A stretch of DNA of 64,000 nucleotides from Modestobacter marinus (GCF_011758655.1 NZ_JAAMPA010000003.1:186001-250000), one strand, 5' to 3'; positions 1-11,672 are shown, counted from the first letter of the stretch. The notes: generated by a model from the sequence alone, not told the origin. Translations and numbers: made by a program.

Positions 1-1975
1 ACAGCTCCCGGCGCAGCACGATCGGCGCCTCCGCCGTCGTCGCGTGCTGCAGGGCGGCGGCGAGCTTGCGGGCGTGCAGCGGGTCGACCCGGGTGTCGGA
101 CTCGAAGGTCGTGAACAGCACCGCCGGGTACGCGGTGCCCTCGACCACCCGGTGGTACGGCGAGTAGCCCAGCAGCCAGCCCAGCTCCACCGGGTCGGCG
201 GCGGTGCCGTACTCGTCGTTCCAGGTGCGCCCCAGCCCGAACAGCTCGTACCGCACCATGTCCAGCAGCGGTGCGCTGCAGACCACGGCGGCCACCAGGT
301 CGGGGTGCTGGGTGGTCATGGCGCCCACCAGCAGCCCGCCGTTCGAGCCGCCCATCACGGCCAGCTGCGCCGGCGTCGTCCAGCCCTCGGCGACCAGGTG
401 GCCCGCGGCCGCGGCGAAGTCGTCGAACACGTTCTGCTTGTGCTCCCGCATCCCGGCCCGGTGCCACTCCTCGCCGTGCTCGGAGCCGCCGCGCAGGTTC
501 GCCACCACCCACACCCCGCCGGCGGCCACCCAGGCCAGGGCCTGCGCGCTGTAGGCCGGGGTGAGCGAGACGTTGAAGCCGCCGTAGCCGTAGAGCACGG
601 TCGGGCGCGGGGTGTCGGGGCTGCCGGTGGCCGACAGCACGAACAGGTGCACCGGCGTCCCGTCCGGGGAGGTCGCGTGGGCCTCGACCACCTGCACGGC
701 GGGCACGCTGCCGGCCACCGGGGCCTGCTCGTGTGCGGTGAGCGCGGTGGGGTCGGCGGCGTCCCAGCGCAGCACCGACGGTGGGGTCGCGTAGTCGGTG
801 AAGCCGACCCAGGCGGCCGTGCCGCCCTCCGGCGGTGCGCTGACGCCGGCGACGCTGCCCGGGGGGAGCGCGGTCACCTCGGTGAGCCGGCCGGAACCGT
901 CGGCGGCCCACACCGAGAGCCGGTCGGTGGCGTCGACCGCGTGGACGGCGAGCACCCGCAGGTCGCCGTCCGGGCCGTCGACCAGGGCGACGTCGCCGAG
1001 CACCCCGTCCTCGGACTGCGGGACCACCTCCTGCCAGGCAGCCGGGGCCCAGCCGGCCGGGTCGGTCGGGTCGGCCACCACCAGCCGCCCGCGGGGAGCG
1101 TCCCGATCGGTGTGCAGCCACAGCCGGCCGTCGCGGGCCACCCACGCCGAGGTCTGCGCGTCCACGCCGACCTGCAGCTCGCGGAGCACCCCGTCCCCGG
1201 CCAGGTCGGCCAGCCAGACGTCGTCCCGCGGCGCGGTGCCGACCGAGGCGGAGACGACCAGCCAGCGGCCGTCGGCGCTGGTGCGGGCGCCGAAGTAGGT
1301 GGAGGGGTCGCTGCCCTCGCCGTGCACCAGGACGTCGTCGGCGGGGTCACTGCCCACCCGGTGGCGCCACACCCGGCGGTGGAACTGCTCCTCGCCGGCC
1401 GGGACGAGCCCGGGGGCCAGCCGGCGCACGTAGAAGAGCTCCTGCCCGCCGGGCAGCCAGCCGACGGGGGAGTAGCGGCAGCGGTCGATCGGGCCCTCGA
1501 CCAGCTCGCCGGTGCCGACGTCCAGGACGAACAGCTGCGACTCCTCGTCGCCGCCGACCGACACCTGGTAGGCGAGCCGGTCGCCCTCCCACGAGGGGGA
1601 CCAGGCGTCCAGCGTGGTGGTGCCGGCCGGGTCCAGCGCCGTCGGGTCGACCAGCACCCGCACGGTGCCGTCGGGCTCGGTGACCCGCAGCACGGCGTGC
1701 TCCTGGCCGGGGTCGCGCCGGGTGGAGAACGCCCGCCCGTTGCGCCACACCGGGATGCCCACCGCACCGGCGTGCACCAGCTCGGCCAGCCGGTCGGCGA
1801 ACGCCGGACGGGCCGGGAGGCCGGCGAGGAGGCCCGCGGCCAGCTCGTCCTGCGCGGCGGCCCAGGCCACGGTGCGCGGGTCCCCGGCGTCCTCCAGCCA
1901 GCGGTAGGGGTCGGCGACCGGGTGACCGTGCAGGTCGTCGACCAGGTCCAGGCGGGGGGCATCGGGGTAGCGCAC
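1..1975 (-). CDS. Prolyl oligopeptidase (S9A), C-terminal end cut by window edge
   Basis: Serine peptidase that cleaves short peptides after proline; usually cytosolic. The N-terminal part reads as a beta-propeller domain with DPYRWLED near the start. The alpha/beta-hydrolase domain carries GGSNGGLL with the nucleophile at Ser544 and [11 protein letters not shown] with the catalytic Asp at 627. The catalytic His normally follows about 35-40 residues later, so it lies beyond the left edge; about 658 codons of an expected ~690-710 are present. The start is the GTG at 1975, the only in-frame start candidate I found just upstream of the conserved N-terminal motif. It is transcribed away from the HNH gene; the 133-bp gap between them must hold both promoters. 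Family assignment is secure, the exact substrate is not. Confidence 0.93.
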   Translation of the reverse strand, partial: MRYPDAPRLDLVDDLHGHPVADPYRWLEDAGDPRTVAWAAAQDELAAGLLAGLPARPAFADRLAELVHAGAVGIPVWRNGRAFSTRRDPGQEHAVLRVTEPDGTVRVLVDPTALDPAGTTTLDAWSPSWEGDRLAYQVSVGGDEESQLFVLDVGTGELVEGPIDRCRYSPVGWLPGGQELFYVRRLAPGLVPAGEEQFHRRVWRHRVGSDPADDVLVHGEGSDPSTYFGARTSADGRWLVVSASVGTAPRDDVWLADLAGDGVLRELQVGVDAQTSAWVARDGRLWLHTDRDAPRGRLVVADPTDPAGWAPAAWQEVVPQSEDGVLGDVALVDGPDGDLRVLAVHAVDATDRLSVWAADGSGRLTEVTALPPGSVAGVSAPPEGGTAAWVGFTDYATPPSVLRWDAADPTALTAHEQAPVAGSVPAVQVVEAHATSPDGTPVHLFVLSATGSPDTPRPTVLYGYGGFNVSLTPAYSAQALAWVAAGGVWVVANLRGGSEHGEEWHRAGMREHKQNVFDDFAAAAGHLVAEGWTTPAQLAVMGGSNGGLLVGAMTTQHPDLVAAVVCSAPLLDMVRYELFGLGRTWNDEYGTAADPVELGWLLGYSPYHRVVEGTAYPAVLFTTFESDTRVDPLHARKLAAALQHATTAEAPIVLRREL

Positions 1976-2108
1976 GCGCCGACCGTAGCTGCGGCCACCG
2001 ACGCACCGTCGGGTCGGTCGATGGCAGAGAACGCCGTCGTCAGTGCAGGATGAGGGTGCCCGTGGGCTGTCGAAGCCGTCGGTGGCCGGGGGCACTCGGA
2101 GGTGTCCC

Positions 2109-2738
2109 GTGTCGATCACCGCACTCGGGTCGTCGTCCGGGCCGGGTCACACCGGCTCCCGACGCGACGCCCCGTCCCGCCCGCACGCGCCTGCCCGTCC
2201 GCACACGCCGTCCCCGGCAGCCTGCACCATCGGCGCGACGTTGCTGCTCAACGCCACCTACGAGCCGTTGTGCGTGGTCTCCAGCCGCCGCGCGATCGTG
2301 CTCGTCCTGGCCGCCAAGGCCGAGGCCGTCGACGTCACCGACGACGAGGTGCACGCCGAGCGGGTCACCGTCGCCGTCCCGGTGGTCGTGCGGCTGACCC
2401 GGTACGTGCGGGTGCCCTACCCGGTCTCGGTGCCGCTGTCCCGCCGGGCGGTGTTCACCCGGGACGGGCAGACGTGCGTGTACTGCGGGGGCTCGGCGAC
2501 CAGCATCGACCACGTCGTGCCGCGCAGTCGCGGCGGTACGCACAGCTGGGACAACGTCGTCGCGGCCTGCCGGCGCTGCAACCACACCAAGGCCGACCGG
2601 TCGCTGGCCGAGATGGGCTGGTCGTTGCCGCACCCACCCGGCGCCCCCAGCGGCGCCGCCTGGCGGCTGCTCGGGCACCGCACCGTCGACCCGCGCTGGC
2701 GGGAGTGGCTCGGGATGCCCGACTCGGTGAGCGCTTGA
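2109..2738 (+). CDS. HNH endonuclease-family protein (Rv2469c-like)
   Basis: Small DNA-binding protein with an HNH nuclease fold. The core reads CVYCGG (Cys123, Cys126), then IDHVVPRSRGG (Asp134-His135), then CRRCNHTKADR, so both zinc-binding CxxC pairs and the HNH residues are intact. The upstream part LLLNATYEPLCVV followed by RAIVLVLAAKAEAV is the conserved N-terminal half of this actinobacterial family. I chose GTG 2109 because GGAGG sits at 2098-2102 with a 6-nt spacer. An ATG at 2043 would give a longer, unconserved leader, and conservation only begins about 40 residues into the 209-aa product. Orthologues next to pepN are a stable actinobacterial backbone feature. The physiological substrate is unknown. 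Confidence 0.9.
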   Translation: MSITALGSSSGPGHTGSRRDAPSRPHAPARPHTPSPAACTIGATLLLNATYEPLCVVSSRRAIVLVLAAKAEAVDVTDDEVHAERVTVAVPVVVRLTRYVRVPYPVSVPLSRRAVFTRDGQTCVYCGGSATSIDHVVPRSRGGTHSWDNVVAACRRCNHTKADRSLAEMGWSLPHPPGAPSGAAWRLLGHRTVDPRWREWLGMPDSVSA

Positions 2739-2760
2739 GCACCTTGGCAGGATCTCCCGT

Positions 2761-3615
2761 GTGAGCAACGGAGCACGGCGGTTGTGGGCACTCGGCGAGC
2801 CGTTCCACGCCCTCACCTACTTCGCCGACGAAGCCCGCACCGCCTACGCCGGCGCCGGGCTCCGCGGCTTTTGGGCCGGGTACTTCGCCGGCCGCGCCGC
2901 GCCCCTCGGGCCGGTCGGACCGGCGCTGGTCACGGCCACCTTCGGGTCGTTCGCCCCGGACTTCGTCGCCCGGCGGGTGCCCGAGGTCTGGACGGCGGTC
3001 GCCCCGGCCGACGCCCTGGCCGCCCGGCTGGCCGGGGTGGACGCCGCGGTCCAGCGGTCGCTGCCGCAGTGGATCGGCTCACCCGAGGCGCAGGAGGCCG
3101 CCACGCTCGCCCGCCGGGCGGCCGAGGCCGTCGACGTCCTCGGCCGGCCCCTGGCGGCGGCGAACGCCGACGTGCCCTGGCCGGCGGAGCCGCACCTGGT
3201 GCTGTGGCAGGCGCTGACCACGCTGCGCGAGCACCGGGGGGACGGCCACCTCGCCGTCCTGCTGCACCACGAACTGCTCGGGTTGCCGGCCCTGGTGCTG
3301 ACCGCCGCGGCCGGGACGACGTCGGCCGACTGGCTGCAGAAGGCCCGCGGCTGGTCGCCCGAGCAGTGGACGGCCTGCGCCGAGGAGCTCACCGGGCGCG
3401 GCCTGCTGGCCGACGGGGGGCTCAGCGCCGACGGGAGCGCGCTGCGGGCGGCCGTCGAGGCCGACACCGACCGCCTGGCGCAGGGCCCGTGGACGGCGCT
3501 CGGCGACCGCGGCTGCGACCGGCTGGCCGAGCTGCTGACGCCGGTGCGCCGGGCGGTCGTGGCGGCGGGGGAGTGGCCGGCGCAGAACCCGATCGGCGTC
3601 CCCGAGCCCGACTGA
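2761..3615 (+). CDS. SCO6745-family protein
   Basis: A 284-aa protein resembling the actinobacterial SCO6745 family (function unknown; predicted helical N-terminal part and a winged-helix-like C-terminal part). Visible landmarks are FWAGYFAGRAAPLG near residue 37, TFGSFAP, a helical middle with LREHRGDGHLAVLL, and GWSPEQWTACAEELTGRGLL. That last segment looks like the DNA- or ligand-binding helix-turn-helix common to the family. There is no signal peptide or membrane span. Start GTG 2761 is preceded by CAGGAT at 2748-2753 and a 7-nt gap, so the message may be leaderless. It lies 22 nt after the HNH stop in the same direction. I cannot assign a reaction. Confidence 0.8.
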   Translation: MSNGARRLWALGEPFHALTYFADEARTAYAGAGLRGFWAGYFAGRAAPLGPVGPALVTATFGSFAPDFVARRVPEVWTAVAPADALAARLAGVDAAVQRSLPQWIGSPEAQEAATLARRAAEAVDVLGRPLAAANADVPWPAEPHLVLWQALTTLREHRGDGHLAVLLHHELLGLPALVLTAAAGTTSADWLQKARGWSPEQWTACAEELTGRGLLADGGLSADGSALRAAVEADTDRLAQGPWTALGDRGCDRLAELLTPVRRAVVAAGEWPAQNPIGVPEPD

Positions 3616-3624
3616 GCGCCCTCG

Positions 3625-4890
3625 TCAGGTGACCCGGGCGCGTTCCACCGGGTAGGCCTCGTGGGCCCGGTCCGCGAGCACGGTGCGCAGCCGGGCCATC
3701 GCGTCCCAGACGTCGACGAACCGGGTGTACAGCGGTGCCGGGCCCAGCCGCAGCCGGTCCGGCGTGCGGAAGTCCGGGACGACGCCGCGGTCGATCAGCG
3801 CCTGGGTCAGCTGCCACGCCTGCGGGTGCGCCAGGCTGACGTGCGACCCGCGCCGGGCCGCCTCCCGCGGTGAGGCGACGGTGACCCCGTCCCCGGTCAG
3901 CCACTCGTCGGCCAGTGCGATCACCAGCTCGGTCAGGGCCTGGCCCTTGGCGGCCAGTCGCTCGATGCCGGCCTCCGCGGTCAGCCGGGCGCCGACCTCG
4001 ACCGCGGCCATGGCCAGCACCGGGGGGGTGCCGACGGCGAACCGGTCCACGCCGTCGGCCGGGTCGTACGCCGTCCCCATCGCGAACTGGTCGCGCTGCC
4101 CGAACCACCCCCAGATCGGCTGGCGCAGCTGCTCCTGGAGCTCGCGGCGCACGTAGAGGAAGGCCGGGGCGCCGGGCCCGCCGTTGAGGTACTTGTAGGT
4201 GCAGCCGACGGCCAGGTCGGCGCCGGCCGCGGTGAGGTCGGCGGGCACGGCGCCGGCGGCGTGGCTGAGGTCCCACACCACCAGGGCGCCAGCCTCGCGG
4301 GCCAGCCGGGTCACCTCGGCGATGTCGATCAGCGCGCCCGAGCGGTAGGCCACCTGCGAGAGGACGACGACGGCGACCCGCTCGTCCAGCGCGCCGGCCA
4401 GCACGTCGAGGTCCAGGCCGGTGTCGATGTGCGCGGCCACCTCGCGCACCGTCATCCCCCGCGCCTGCGCCACCCCGGCCACGATGTAGCGGTCGGTGGG
4501 GAAGTCGTCGGCGCAGCAGACCAGCACGTCGCGGCCCGGCCGGGCGTCGGCCGCGGCGACCAGCAGCTTGTACAGGTCGACGCTCGTCGTGTCCCCGACC
4601 AGCACCTCACCGGGCTGTGCGCCCAGGACCCCCTCGGCGAGGACGTCACCGATCCGGCGGGACTGCTGGACCCAGTCGCGCCAGGAGCCGACCAGGCCCT
4701 GCCCCCACTCCTGCTCCACGACCCGGGCGACGGCGGCGGGGGTCTCCGTCGGCAGCCGGCCCAGGGAGTTGCCGTCCAGGTAGAGCAGCCGGTCGGGGCC
4801 GTCGTCGTCGGTGCCGGTGAACCGCGAGCGGAACCCGGCCAGCGGGTCGGTGGCGTCGGCGGCTGCGGCGGCGGCGCGGGAGAGGTCCAC
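3625..4890 (-). CDS. kynU: Kynureninase
   Basis: PLP-dependent hydrolase that converts kynurenine to anthranilate and alanine in tryptophan catabolism. The 421-aa length fits the family. The fold-type I core is visible: YLDGNSLGRLP at the N-terminus, GDTTSVDLYK, SQVAYRSGALID, WDLSHAAGAVPADL, and the PLP-lysine motif TYKYLNGGPG with Lys233. A longer reading frame continues upstream, but homology begins at the GTG at 4890. The amidase starts only 36 bp away on the other strand, so each gene's promoter must overlap the other's 5' end. No kynA or kynB homologue is present nearby, so the upstream substrate source is not visible. Confidence 0.94.
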   Translation of the reverse strand: MDLSRAAAAAADATDPLAGFRSRFTGTDDDGPDRLLYLDGNSLGRLPTETPAAVARVVEQEWGQGLVGSWRDWVQQSRRIGDVLAEGVLGAQPGEVLVGDTTSVDLYKLLVAAADARPGRDVLVCCADDFPTDRYIVAGVAQARGMTVREVAAHIDTGLDLDVLAGALDERVAVVVLSQVAYRSGALIDIAEVTRLAREAGALVVWDLSHAAGAVPADLTAAGADLAVGCTYKYLNGGPGAPAFLYVRRELQEQLRQPIWGWFGQRDQFAMGTAYDPADGVDRFAVGTPPVLAMAAVEVGARLTAEAGIERLAAKGQALTELVIALADEWLTGDGVTVASPREAARRGSHVSLAHPQAWQLTQALIDRGVVPDFRTPDRLRLGPAPLYTRFVDVWDAMARLRTVLADRAHEAYPVERARVT

Positions 4891-4913
4891 GGGGAGATCC
4901 TGCCGGTGGCGGC

Positions 4914-4919
4914 TAGCGT
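4914..4919 (+). promoter_or_regulatory. -10 element (TAGCGT) for a leaderless amidase transcript
   Basis: TAGCGT matches the actinobacterial TANNNT -10 pattern and ends 7 nt before GTG 4927. That places the predicted transcription start at the start codon itself. There is no clear -35. Inference from spacing only. Confidence 0.4.
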
Positions 4920-4926
4920 CCGGGAG

Positions 4927-6363
4927 GTGACCTCCTCGACCGGCACCCAGCTGCACGACCTGACCGCCCTGGAGCAGGCAGCTGCGGTCCGCGCGAGGGA
5001 GGTGAGCCCCACCGAGCTCGTGGAGCACTCCCTGGCCCGCATCGAGGCGCTGGACACCGCCGTCGGGGCGTTCCTGACCGTCACCCCCGACCGGGCGCGC
5101 GCCGCAGCGGCGGCAGCCGACCGGGCGGTCCTGGCGGGCGGGGACCTGCCACCGCTGCACGGCGTCCCGACCGCGATCAAGGACCTGGCCAACACCGCCG
5201 GGGTGCGCACCACCTTCGGGTCGGCCGTGCTGGCCGACTTCGTGCCGGCCGTCGACGACGCCGTGGTCACCGCCCTGGCCGCGGCCGGCACGATCAGCCT
5301 GGGCAAGACGAACACCCCCGAGTTCGGCTTCCCCTGCTACACCGACAACGACCTCGCCGGACCGGCCCGCTGCCCGTGGGAGCCCTCGCTGCTGGCCGGC
5401 GGTTCCAGCGGTGGCGCGGCTGCTGCGGTGGCCGCCGGGCTGCTGCCGTTCGCCCACGGCTCCGACGGCGGCGGCTCGATCCGCATCCCGGCCGGGATCA
5501 ACGGGCTGTTCGGCATCAAGCCCAGCCGGGGCCGGGTGAGCAACGCCCCGCTGGGCAGCGAGACCACCGGCCTGGGTGTGCAGGGGCCGCTGGCCCGCAC
5601 CGTGCGGGACGCCGCCGCGATGCTCGACGCGATGGCCGGGCCGGTGCCCGGTGACCCGTTCTGGGCCCCGCCGCCCCCGCCCGGGGAGACCTTCCTCGGC
5701 TACGCCGACCGCCCGCCGGGCCGGCTGCGGATCGGCCGCTACCTGGACTCCGGCATGCCCGGCGCCGACCTGGACCCCGAGGTCCGGGCGGCGTTCGAGG
5801 ACGCGTCGGTGCTGCTGTCCGACCTCGGCCACGAGGTCGAGGACCTGCCGGCCGCGCCACTCACCCCGGAGGTGTTCCCCGCCTTCGAGGTGGTGTGGGC
5901 GCTGTCGGCCACCACGCTGCCCGTGCCCCCCTCCCAGCTGGACCGGCTGCGGCCGCTGACCCGTTTCCTGCGGGACCGCGGGCTGGCGCTGAGCGCGCGG
6001 GACGCCATGCAGGCGATGTTCACGCTGCGGGTCTTCGCCCGCCGCTTCGTCCAGGCGATCAGCCGCTACGACGTGCTGCTGGCCCCGATCTGCACGCTGC
6101 CGCCGCGGCCGGTGGGCTGGTTCGACGGGGACGGCGACGGGGCGGCCGACTTCGAGCGGCAGAAGCGGTACGCGGCCTTCCCGGCGGTCTACAACGTCAC
6201 CGGTCAGCCGGCCGTCAGCGTGCCGCTGTGGTGGACGGCGGGTGGGCTGCCCGTCGGCACGATGCTGGTGGGCCGCCCGGCCGACGAGGCGACGCTGATC
6301 TCGCTGTCCGCGCAGCTGGAGGAGGCGCGGCCGTGGGCGCACCGACACCCGGCGCTGTGGTGA
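4927..6363 (+). CDS. Amidase signature family hydrolase
   Basis: A 478-aa amidase hydrolysing carboxamide bonds; substrate not determinable. The amidase signature is complete: the catalytic Lys85 in AIKDLANTAG, the GGSSGG loop around Ser160/Ser161, and the nucleophile Ser184 in GSDGGGSIRIPAG. The C-terminal lobe contains YDVLLAPICTLPPRPVG and the conserved NVTGQPAVSVPL. GTG 4927 is preferred because TAGCGT lies 7 nt upstream, as for a leaderless message; GTG 4906 in the same frame with GGGGAG upstream is the alternative. It is divergent from kynU with almost no intergenic space. Amidases beside kynU suggest handling of aromatic amides or formylkynurenine-like substrates, but that is only a context guess. 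Confidence 0.9.
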   Translation: MTSSTGTQLHDLTALEQAAAVRAREVSPTELVEHSLARIEALDTAVGAFLTVTPDRARAAAAAADRAVLAGGDLPPLHGVPTAIKDLANTAGVRTTFGSAVLADFVPAVDDAVVTALAAAGTISLGKTNTPEFGFPCYTDNDLAGPARCPWEPSLLAGGSSGGAAAAVAAGLLPFAHGSDGGGSIRIPAGINGLFGIKPSRGRVSNAPLGSETTGLGVQGPLARTVRDAAAMLDAMAGPVPGDPFWAPPPPPGETFLGYADRPPGRLRIGRYLDSGMPGADLDPEVRAAFEDASVLLSDLGHEVEDLPAAPLTPEVFPAFEVVWALSATTLPVPPSQLDRLRPLTRFLRDRGLALSARDAMQAMFTLRVFARRFVQAISRYDVLLAPICTLPPRPVGWFDGDGDGAADFERQKRYAAFPAVYNVTGQPAVSVPLWWTAGGLPVGTMLVGRPADEATLISLSAQLEEARPWAHRHPALW

Positions 6364-6397
6364 CCCGTCCTGCCGGGCCGGTGATCGGTGGTCCCGG

Positions 6398-6403
6398 TAG
6401 ATT
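6398..6403 (+). promoter_or_regulatory. -10 element (TAGATT) before ctaJ
   Basis: TAGATT, then six C/G-rich nucleotides, then ATG 6410. This is the spacing of a leaderless actinobacterial promoter, and no ribosome binding site precedes the ATG. Confidence 0.5.
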
Positions 6404-6409
6404 GCCCCC

Positions 6410-6742
6410 ATGTCCGTGCTCGAGACCGTGCTCATCTACGGCGTCGTCCCGCTGGTGATCGTGCTGCTGTTCGCCGCGGTGACGTTGTTCCCCGGCCGCA
6501 GCAAGGACCGCACCAAGTACCGCCCCGGGCAGTCCTGGGACTACGCGCCCCTCTGGTACGAGCCGCACCCCGACGTCCCGGGTGTGGTCGGCGGCCACGC
6601 GGAGGACGCGCCCGGTGCCGGGCACGGGGCCTCGCGGCTGGGCGCCACCGCCTCGGCGCTGGCCATCGGCCAGCGCCCGCACGTGGCCGAACCCGACAGC
6701 GTCCGGCGCACCGCGGCCGGCGGCGCCCGTGGGACCTGGTGA
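6410..6742 (+). CDS. ctaJ: aa3-type cytochrome oxidase subunit CtaJ-like
   Basis: Small membrane protein of 110 aa. One transmembrane helix spans about residues 5-27 (TVLIYGVVPLVIVLLFAAV). It is followed by the conserved FPGRSKDRTKYRPGQSWDYAPLWYEPHP segment and a poorly conserved Ala/Gly-rich tail. This architecture and its position next to the DUF5130 gene match CtaJ, a small accessory subunit of the actinobacterial bcc-aa3 supercomplex. It should sit in the cell membrane at complex IV. The start is fixed by the -10 element 6 nt upstream; no Shine-Dalgarno is visible. It is likely co-transcribed with the next gene. Confidence 0.82.
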   Translation: MSVLETVLIYGVVPLVIVLLFAAVTLFPGRSKDRTKYRPGQSWDYAPLWYEPHPDVPGVVGGHAEDAPGAGHGASRLGATASALAIGQRPHVAEPDSVRRTAAGGARGTW

Positions 6743-6749
6743 CGGCGTC

Positions 6750-7271
6750 ATGAGCACCTCTGCCGCCCAGCGCCCCTCTTCCTCCGGAGACCTCCCCGCG
6801 ATGACCCAGCAGCTCAACCGGAAACCGGCCCCTGACCAGTACGGGCCCAGCGCGACGAAGGAGACCGGGAACAGCTCCGTCATGGAGCCCGGCTCCGGGC
6901 CGTTCAGCTACCGCGACCTCGCCCGGCTCGACGAGGCGCTGACCATGTCGGCCCGGGAGACCGGGCTGCGCTTCACCCTCTACGTGGGTGAGCTGGGCAC
7001 CGACACCCGGGCCACCGCCGAGGAGCTGCACTCCCGCTCCGGCGGGGACACCTCCAACAGCGTCCTGGTCGCCCTCTCACCCGGGCAGCGGGTGCTGGAG
7101 ATCGTCACCGGCACGGCTGCCGCCCGCCGGCTGCCCGACCGGGCGTGTGCCCTGGCCGTGCTGTCGATGACCAGCCGGCTGGGCGCCGGCGACCTGGTCG
7201 GGGCGATCATCAACGGGCTGCGACAGCTCTCCGACGCCGCCGGTCACCCCGCACGCCGCAACGCCCACTGA
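6750..7271 (+). CDS. DUF5130 family protein (Rv2468c-like)
   Basis: A 173-aa protein whose conserved core starts near GPFSYRDLARLDEAL and continues through GLRFTLYVGELG, SVLVALSPGQRVLEIVTG and a helical end GAGDLVGAIINGLRQLS. This is the DUF5130/TPM-like arrangement seen beside pepN in actinobacteria; the biochemical role is unknown. ATG 6750 lies 8 nt after the ctaJ stop. An internal ATG at 6801 with GGAGA upstream would give 156 aa and is a plausible alternative, since the first ~30 residues are low-complexity. Its transcript ends at the strong hairpin at 7331-7373. Confidence 0.82.
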   Translation: MSTSAAQRPSSSGDLPAMTQQLNRKPAPDQYGPSATKETGNSSVMEPGSGPFSYRDLARLDEALTMSARETGLRFTLYVGELGTDTRATAEELHSRSGGDTSNSVLVALSPGQRVLEIVTGTAAARRLPDRACALAVLSMTSRLGAGDLVGAIINGLRQLSDAAGHPARRNAH

Positions 7272-7330
7272 GAAAGGACCCCCGGCCCCTACCACTCGCA
7301 AGCTCGCGGTGGGCCCCGGCAGGGGGCCTC

Positions 7331-7373
7331 ACGCCAGCGGCCCAGGACTCGAGGAGTCCTGGGCCGCTGGCGT
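7331..7373. terminator. Bidirectional hairpin terminator
   Basis: A perfect 20-bp stem with a 3-nt loop (arms 7331-7350 and 7354-7373) between two convergent genes. It has no long T tail on either strand, as is common in high-GC actinobacteria. Confidence 0.85.
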
Positions 7374-7381
7374 TCACGGGG

Positions 7382-9940
<2,559 letters not shown>

Positions 9941-10095
9941 GCCCCGGAGCTTCCCATGCGGGGACGACGGTCTCCTCCGGTGTGGTCCCGGAGGGAGCGG
10001 GGAACAAGCCGGGGACGGCCCGACTTGGTCGGCCCAGAGGACCGGGTGTCGCCCGACCGACGGCCCGCCGCACCCACGACAGACTGAGGAGCACC

Positions 10096-10761
10096 ATGAC
10101 CGAGGCAGTGCAGAGCTCACCCGTGAAGGCCCGCGTCGACTTCTGGTTCGACCCGCTGTGCCCGTGGGCGTGGCTCACCAGCCGCTGGGTGCTGGAGGCG
10201 GCGAAGGTCCGCGACATCGACCTGCACTGGCACGTCATGTCGCTGTCGGTGCTCAACCGCGGCCGCGACCTCTCCGAGGAGTACCAGGAGATGATGGCCA
10301 AGGCGATCGGCCCGGTGCGGGTGGCGGTCGCCGCCGCTCAGCAGCACGGGGACGCCGTGCTCGGTGACCTCTACACCGCGATGGGCTCGCTGCGGCACCA
10401 CGACGGCCTGGAGATCGAGGACGTCATCGCGCCGGCCCTGGAGCGCGTGGGCCTGCCCGCCGAGCTGGCCGAGGCCGCCGGCTCCACCGAGTACGACGAG
10501 GCGCTGGAGAAGAGCCACCACGAGGGGATGGACCCGGTCGGCGACGACGTCGGCACCCCGGTCATGCACATCGACGGCGTCGCCTTCTTCGGTCCGGTGA
10601 TCAGCAAGGTGCCCACCGGCGAGGACGCCGGCAAGGCCTTCGACGGCGCCGTCCTGCTGGCCAACCTCCCCGACTTCTGGGAGCTCAAGCGCACCCGGCT
10701 CTCCGGGCCGGACATGTCCTCGGTGCCCGCCGACGCCCTGGAGCTCACCGGCACCCGCTGA
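10096..10761 (+). CDS. Rv2466c-family mycothiol-dependent nitroreductase / DsbA-fold protein
   Basis: A 221-aa thioredoxin-fold oxidoreductase of the DsbA type. In M. tuberculosis the homologue uses mycothiol to reduce nitro-compounds and protects against oxidative stress. The N-terminal motif is FDPLCPWAW: Cys22 is present but the second cysteine of a CPWC centre is Ala25, so only one thiol is available. The family landmarks GTPVMHIDG and [13 protein letters not shown] are intact. Start ATG 10096 has GAGGAG 4 nt upstream. Its last 52 nt are repeated at 27909-27960, marking the edges of island 1. A hairpin follows at 10844. Confidence 0.9.
   Translation: MTEAVQSSPVKARVDFWFDPLCPWAWLTSRWVLEAAKVRDIDLHWHVMSLSVLNRGRDLSEEYQEMMAKAIGPVRVAVAAAQQHGDAVLGDLYTAMGSLRHHDGLEIEDVIAPALERVGLPAELAEAAGSTEYDEALEKSHHEGMDPVGDDVGTPVMHIDGVAFFGPVISKVPTGEDAGKAFDGAVLLANLPDFWELKRTRLSGPDMSSVPADALELTGTR
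10710..10761 (+). repeat. Left copy of 52-nt repeat flanking island 1
   Basis: The last 52 nt of the Rv2466c-like gene. Compared with 27909-27960, 46 of 52 positions agree, including an uninterrupted 22-nt run. Both copies end in the same in-frame TGA. It is a candidate attachment-site scar. Confidence 0.7.
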
Positions 10762-10843
10762 CCACGGTGCTCCTCGCGGTCCCGCACGGCGCGGGTGCGT
10801 GACGGGTCGGGTGGCCGTGGGCGACCCCGCTCACCCGCCGCAG

Positions 10844-10877
10844 GACGGCCGCCTCCCCGGACGGGGAGGCGGCCGTC
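10844..10877. terminator. Hairpin terminator after the Rv2466c-like gene
   Basis: A perfect 15-bp G/C-rich stem with a 4-nt loop (arms 10844-10858 and 10863-10877), 82 nt after the stop codon. No T tract. Confidence 0.75.
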
Positions 10878-10984
10878 TCCGTCGATGGGGACGACCACAT
10901 CCCCGCTCGGGCGCGTGGACGGCGTGCGCGGGATGCCTCGTCGACCAGGGCGGGGGAGCGCTGGACCTGGCCAGCTCACCGTAG

Positions 10985-11318
10985 GCCTTCCCGAGCCGGG
11001 CAGTGCTCCAGCTCGAAGGGCGACCCGATGAGCTCGCGCATGTCCACGATCCCGCCCTCGCTGCGGGCCGCATCTTCGGCAGCAGCGGCGAGCTGCGGGT
11101 GCTGCGCGCCGCCGCATCCCTTTGTTGACGGCCAACCCGCCGACCTCGGTGACCTGGCTTCTGGCCTGGACCGTCGCGGACTCACCCTGTTGCTGGCCTA
11201 GATCGCCCACATCGGCGGCAGCCACGAACACTGCGAAGAGACCACCGACCCCGCCAGCGGCATCACCTATCTCGGGGACAAGGTGCCCCCGCTCATGGCC
11301 TGGCCCGCCCGGGGTTGA
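10985..11318 (+). pseudogene. Module gene A, copy 1 (decayed)
   Basis: Remnant of the gene that also occurs at 25396-25939. The left part reads VLQLEGRPDELAHVHDP and ELRVLRAAASL in one frame. After about position 11125 the homology jumps to another frame, DGQPADLGDLASGLDR then GLTLLLA, meets an in-frame TAG at 11199-11201, and resumes as IAHIGGSHEH to PPLMAWPARG. The same end (PLVAWPARG) closes copy 2. The start position is approximate. Function unknown; copy 2 has the same neighbour, an HTH gene 13 nt downstream. Confidence 0.6.
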
Positions 11319-11331
11319 GCACACTCGCCGG

Positions 11332-11583
11332 GTGCCCTACCCGCCCCGGTCCAGGCTGCGGCCCCTGCCGCAGTTCGCCGGCACCGCACGCACCGGCACC
11401 GTGCCCAGCGCCGAGCTGCAAGCGCAGCTGGAGGCCTACGTTCTCGAGCAGTATGGATCCGGCCGGTCCCTGTGACAGGTCGGCGAATTGGTCGACCGCT
11501 CCCAGACCGCGGTGCGAAGAATCCTGGACAAGCACGGAGTGCCTCGCCGTGAGGCGGGGGCCACCCGCGTGGCCAACGGCTGA
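11332..11583 (+). pseudogene. Small HTH protein, module gene B copy 1 (nonsense mutation)
   Basis: Reads VPYPPRSRLRPLPQFAGTA, then an HTH region ending RILDKHGVPRR, closely matching the intact 83-aa gene at 25953. A TGA at 11473-11475 replaces the CGG arginine codon of copy 2 (LREIAEL there); a CGA-to-TGA transition is the simplest route. The remaining frame stays open to its normal stop, so this is a single-codon knockout. The stop falls just before the HTH helices, so any truncated product would not bind DNA. Confidence 0.75.
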
Positions 11584-11623
11584 ATCGTCACCGAAGGGCG
11601 CGCCCTTGGCGCTGGATGAGCGA

Positions 11624-11651
11624 GGCCCTGGCGACCGAAGTCGCCAGGGCC
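11624..11651. terminator. Bidirectional hairpin terminator
   Basis: A perfect 12-bp stem with loop CGAA (arms 11624-11635 and 11640-11651). It lies between the HTH remnant on the plus strand and the small basic gene on the minus strand. Confidence 0.75.
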
Positions 11652-11672
11652 CCGTCCGGTCAGAAGGCTGAA

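Noticed and set aside
44-2053. Long plus-strand reading frame opposite the prolyl oligopeptidase
   Set aside because: It is the G/C-rich antisense shadow of a clearly homologous minus-strand gene; its translation is low-complexity and matches nothing. The same holds for many long frames opposite pepN, the two-component kinase, trigger factor and clpX.
4891-6435. A 936-codon frame extending kynU upstream through the amidase
   Set aside because: Homology to kynureninase begins at GTG 4890; the extension is the antisense shadow of the amidase gene.
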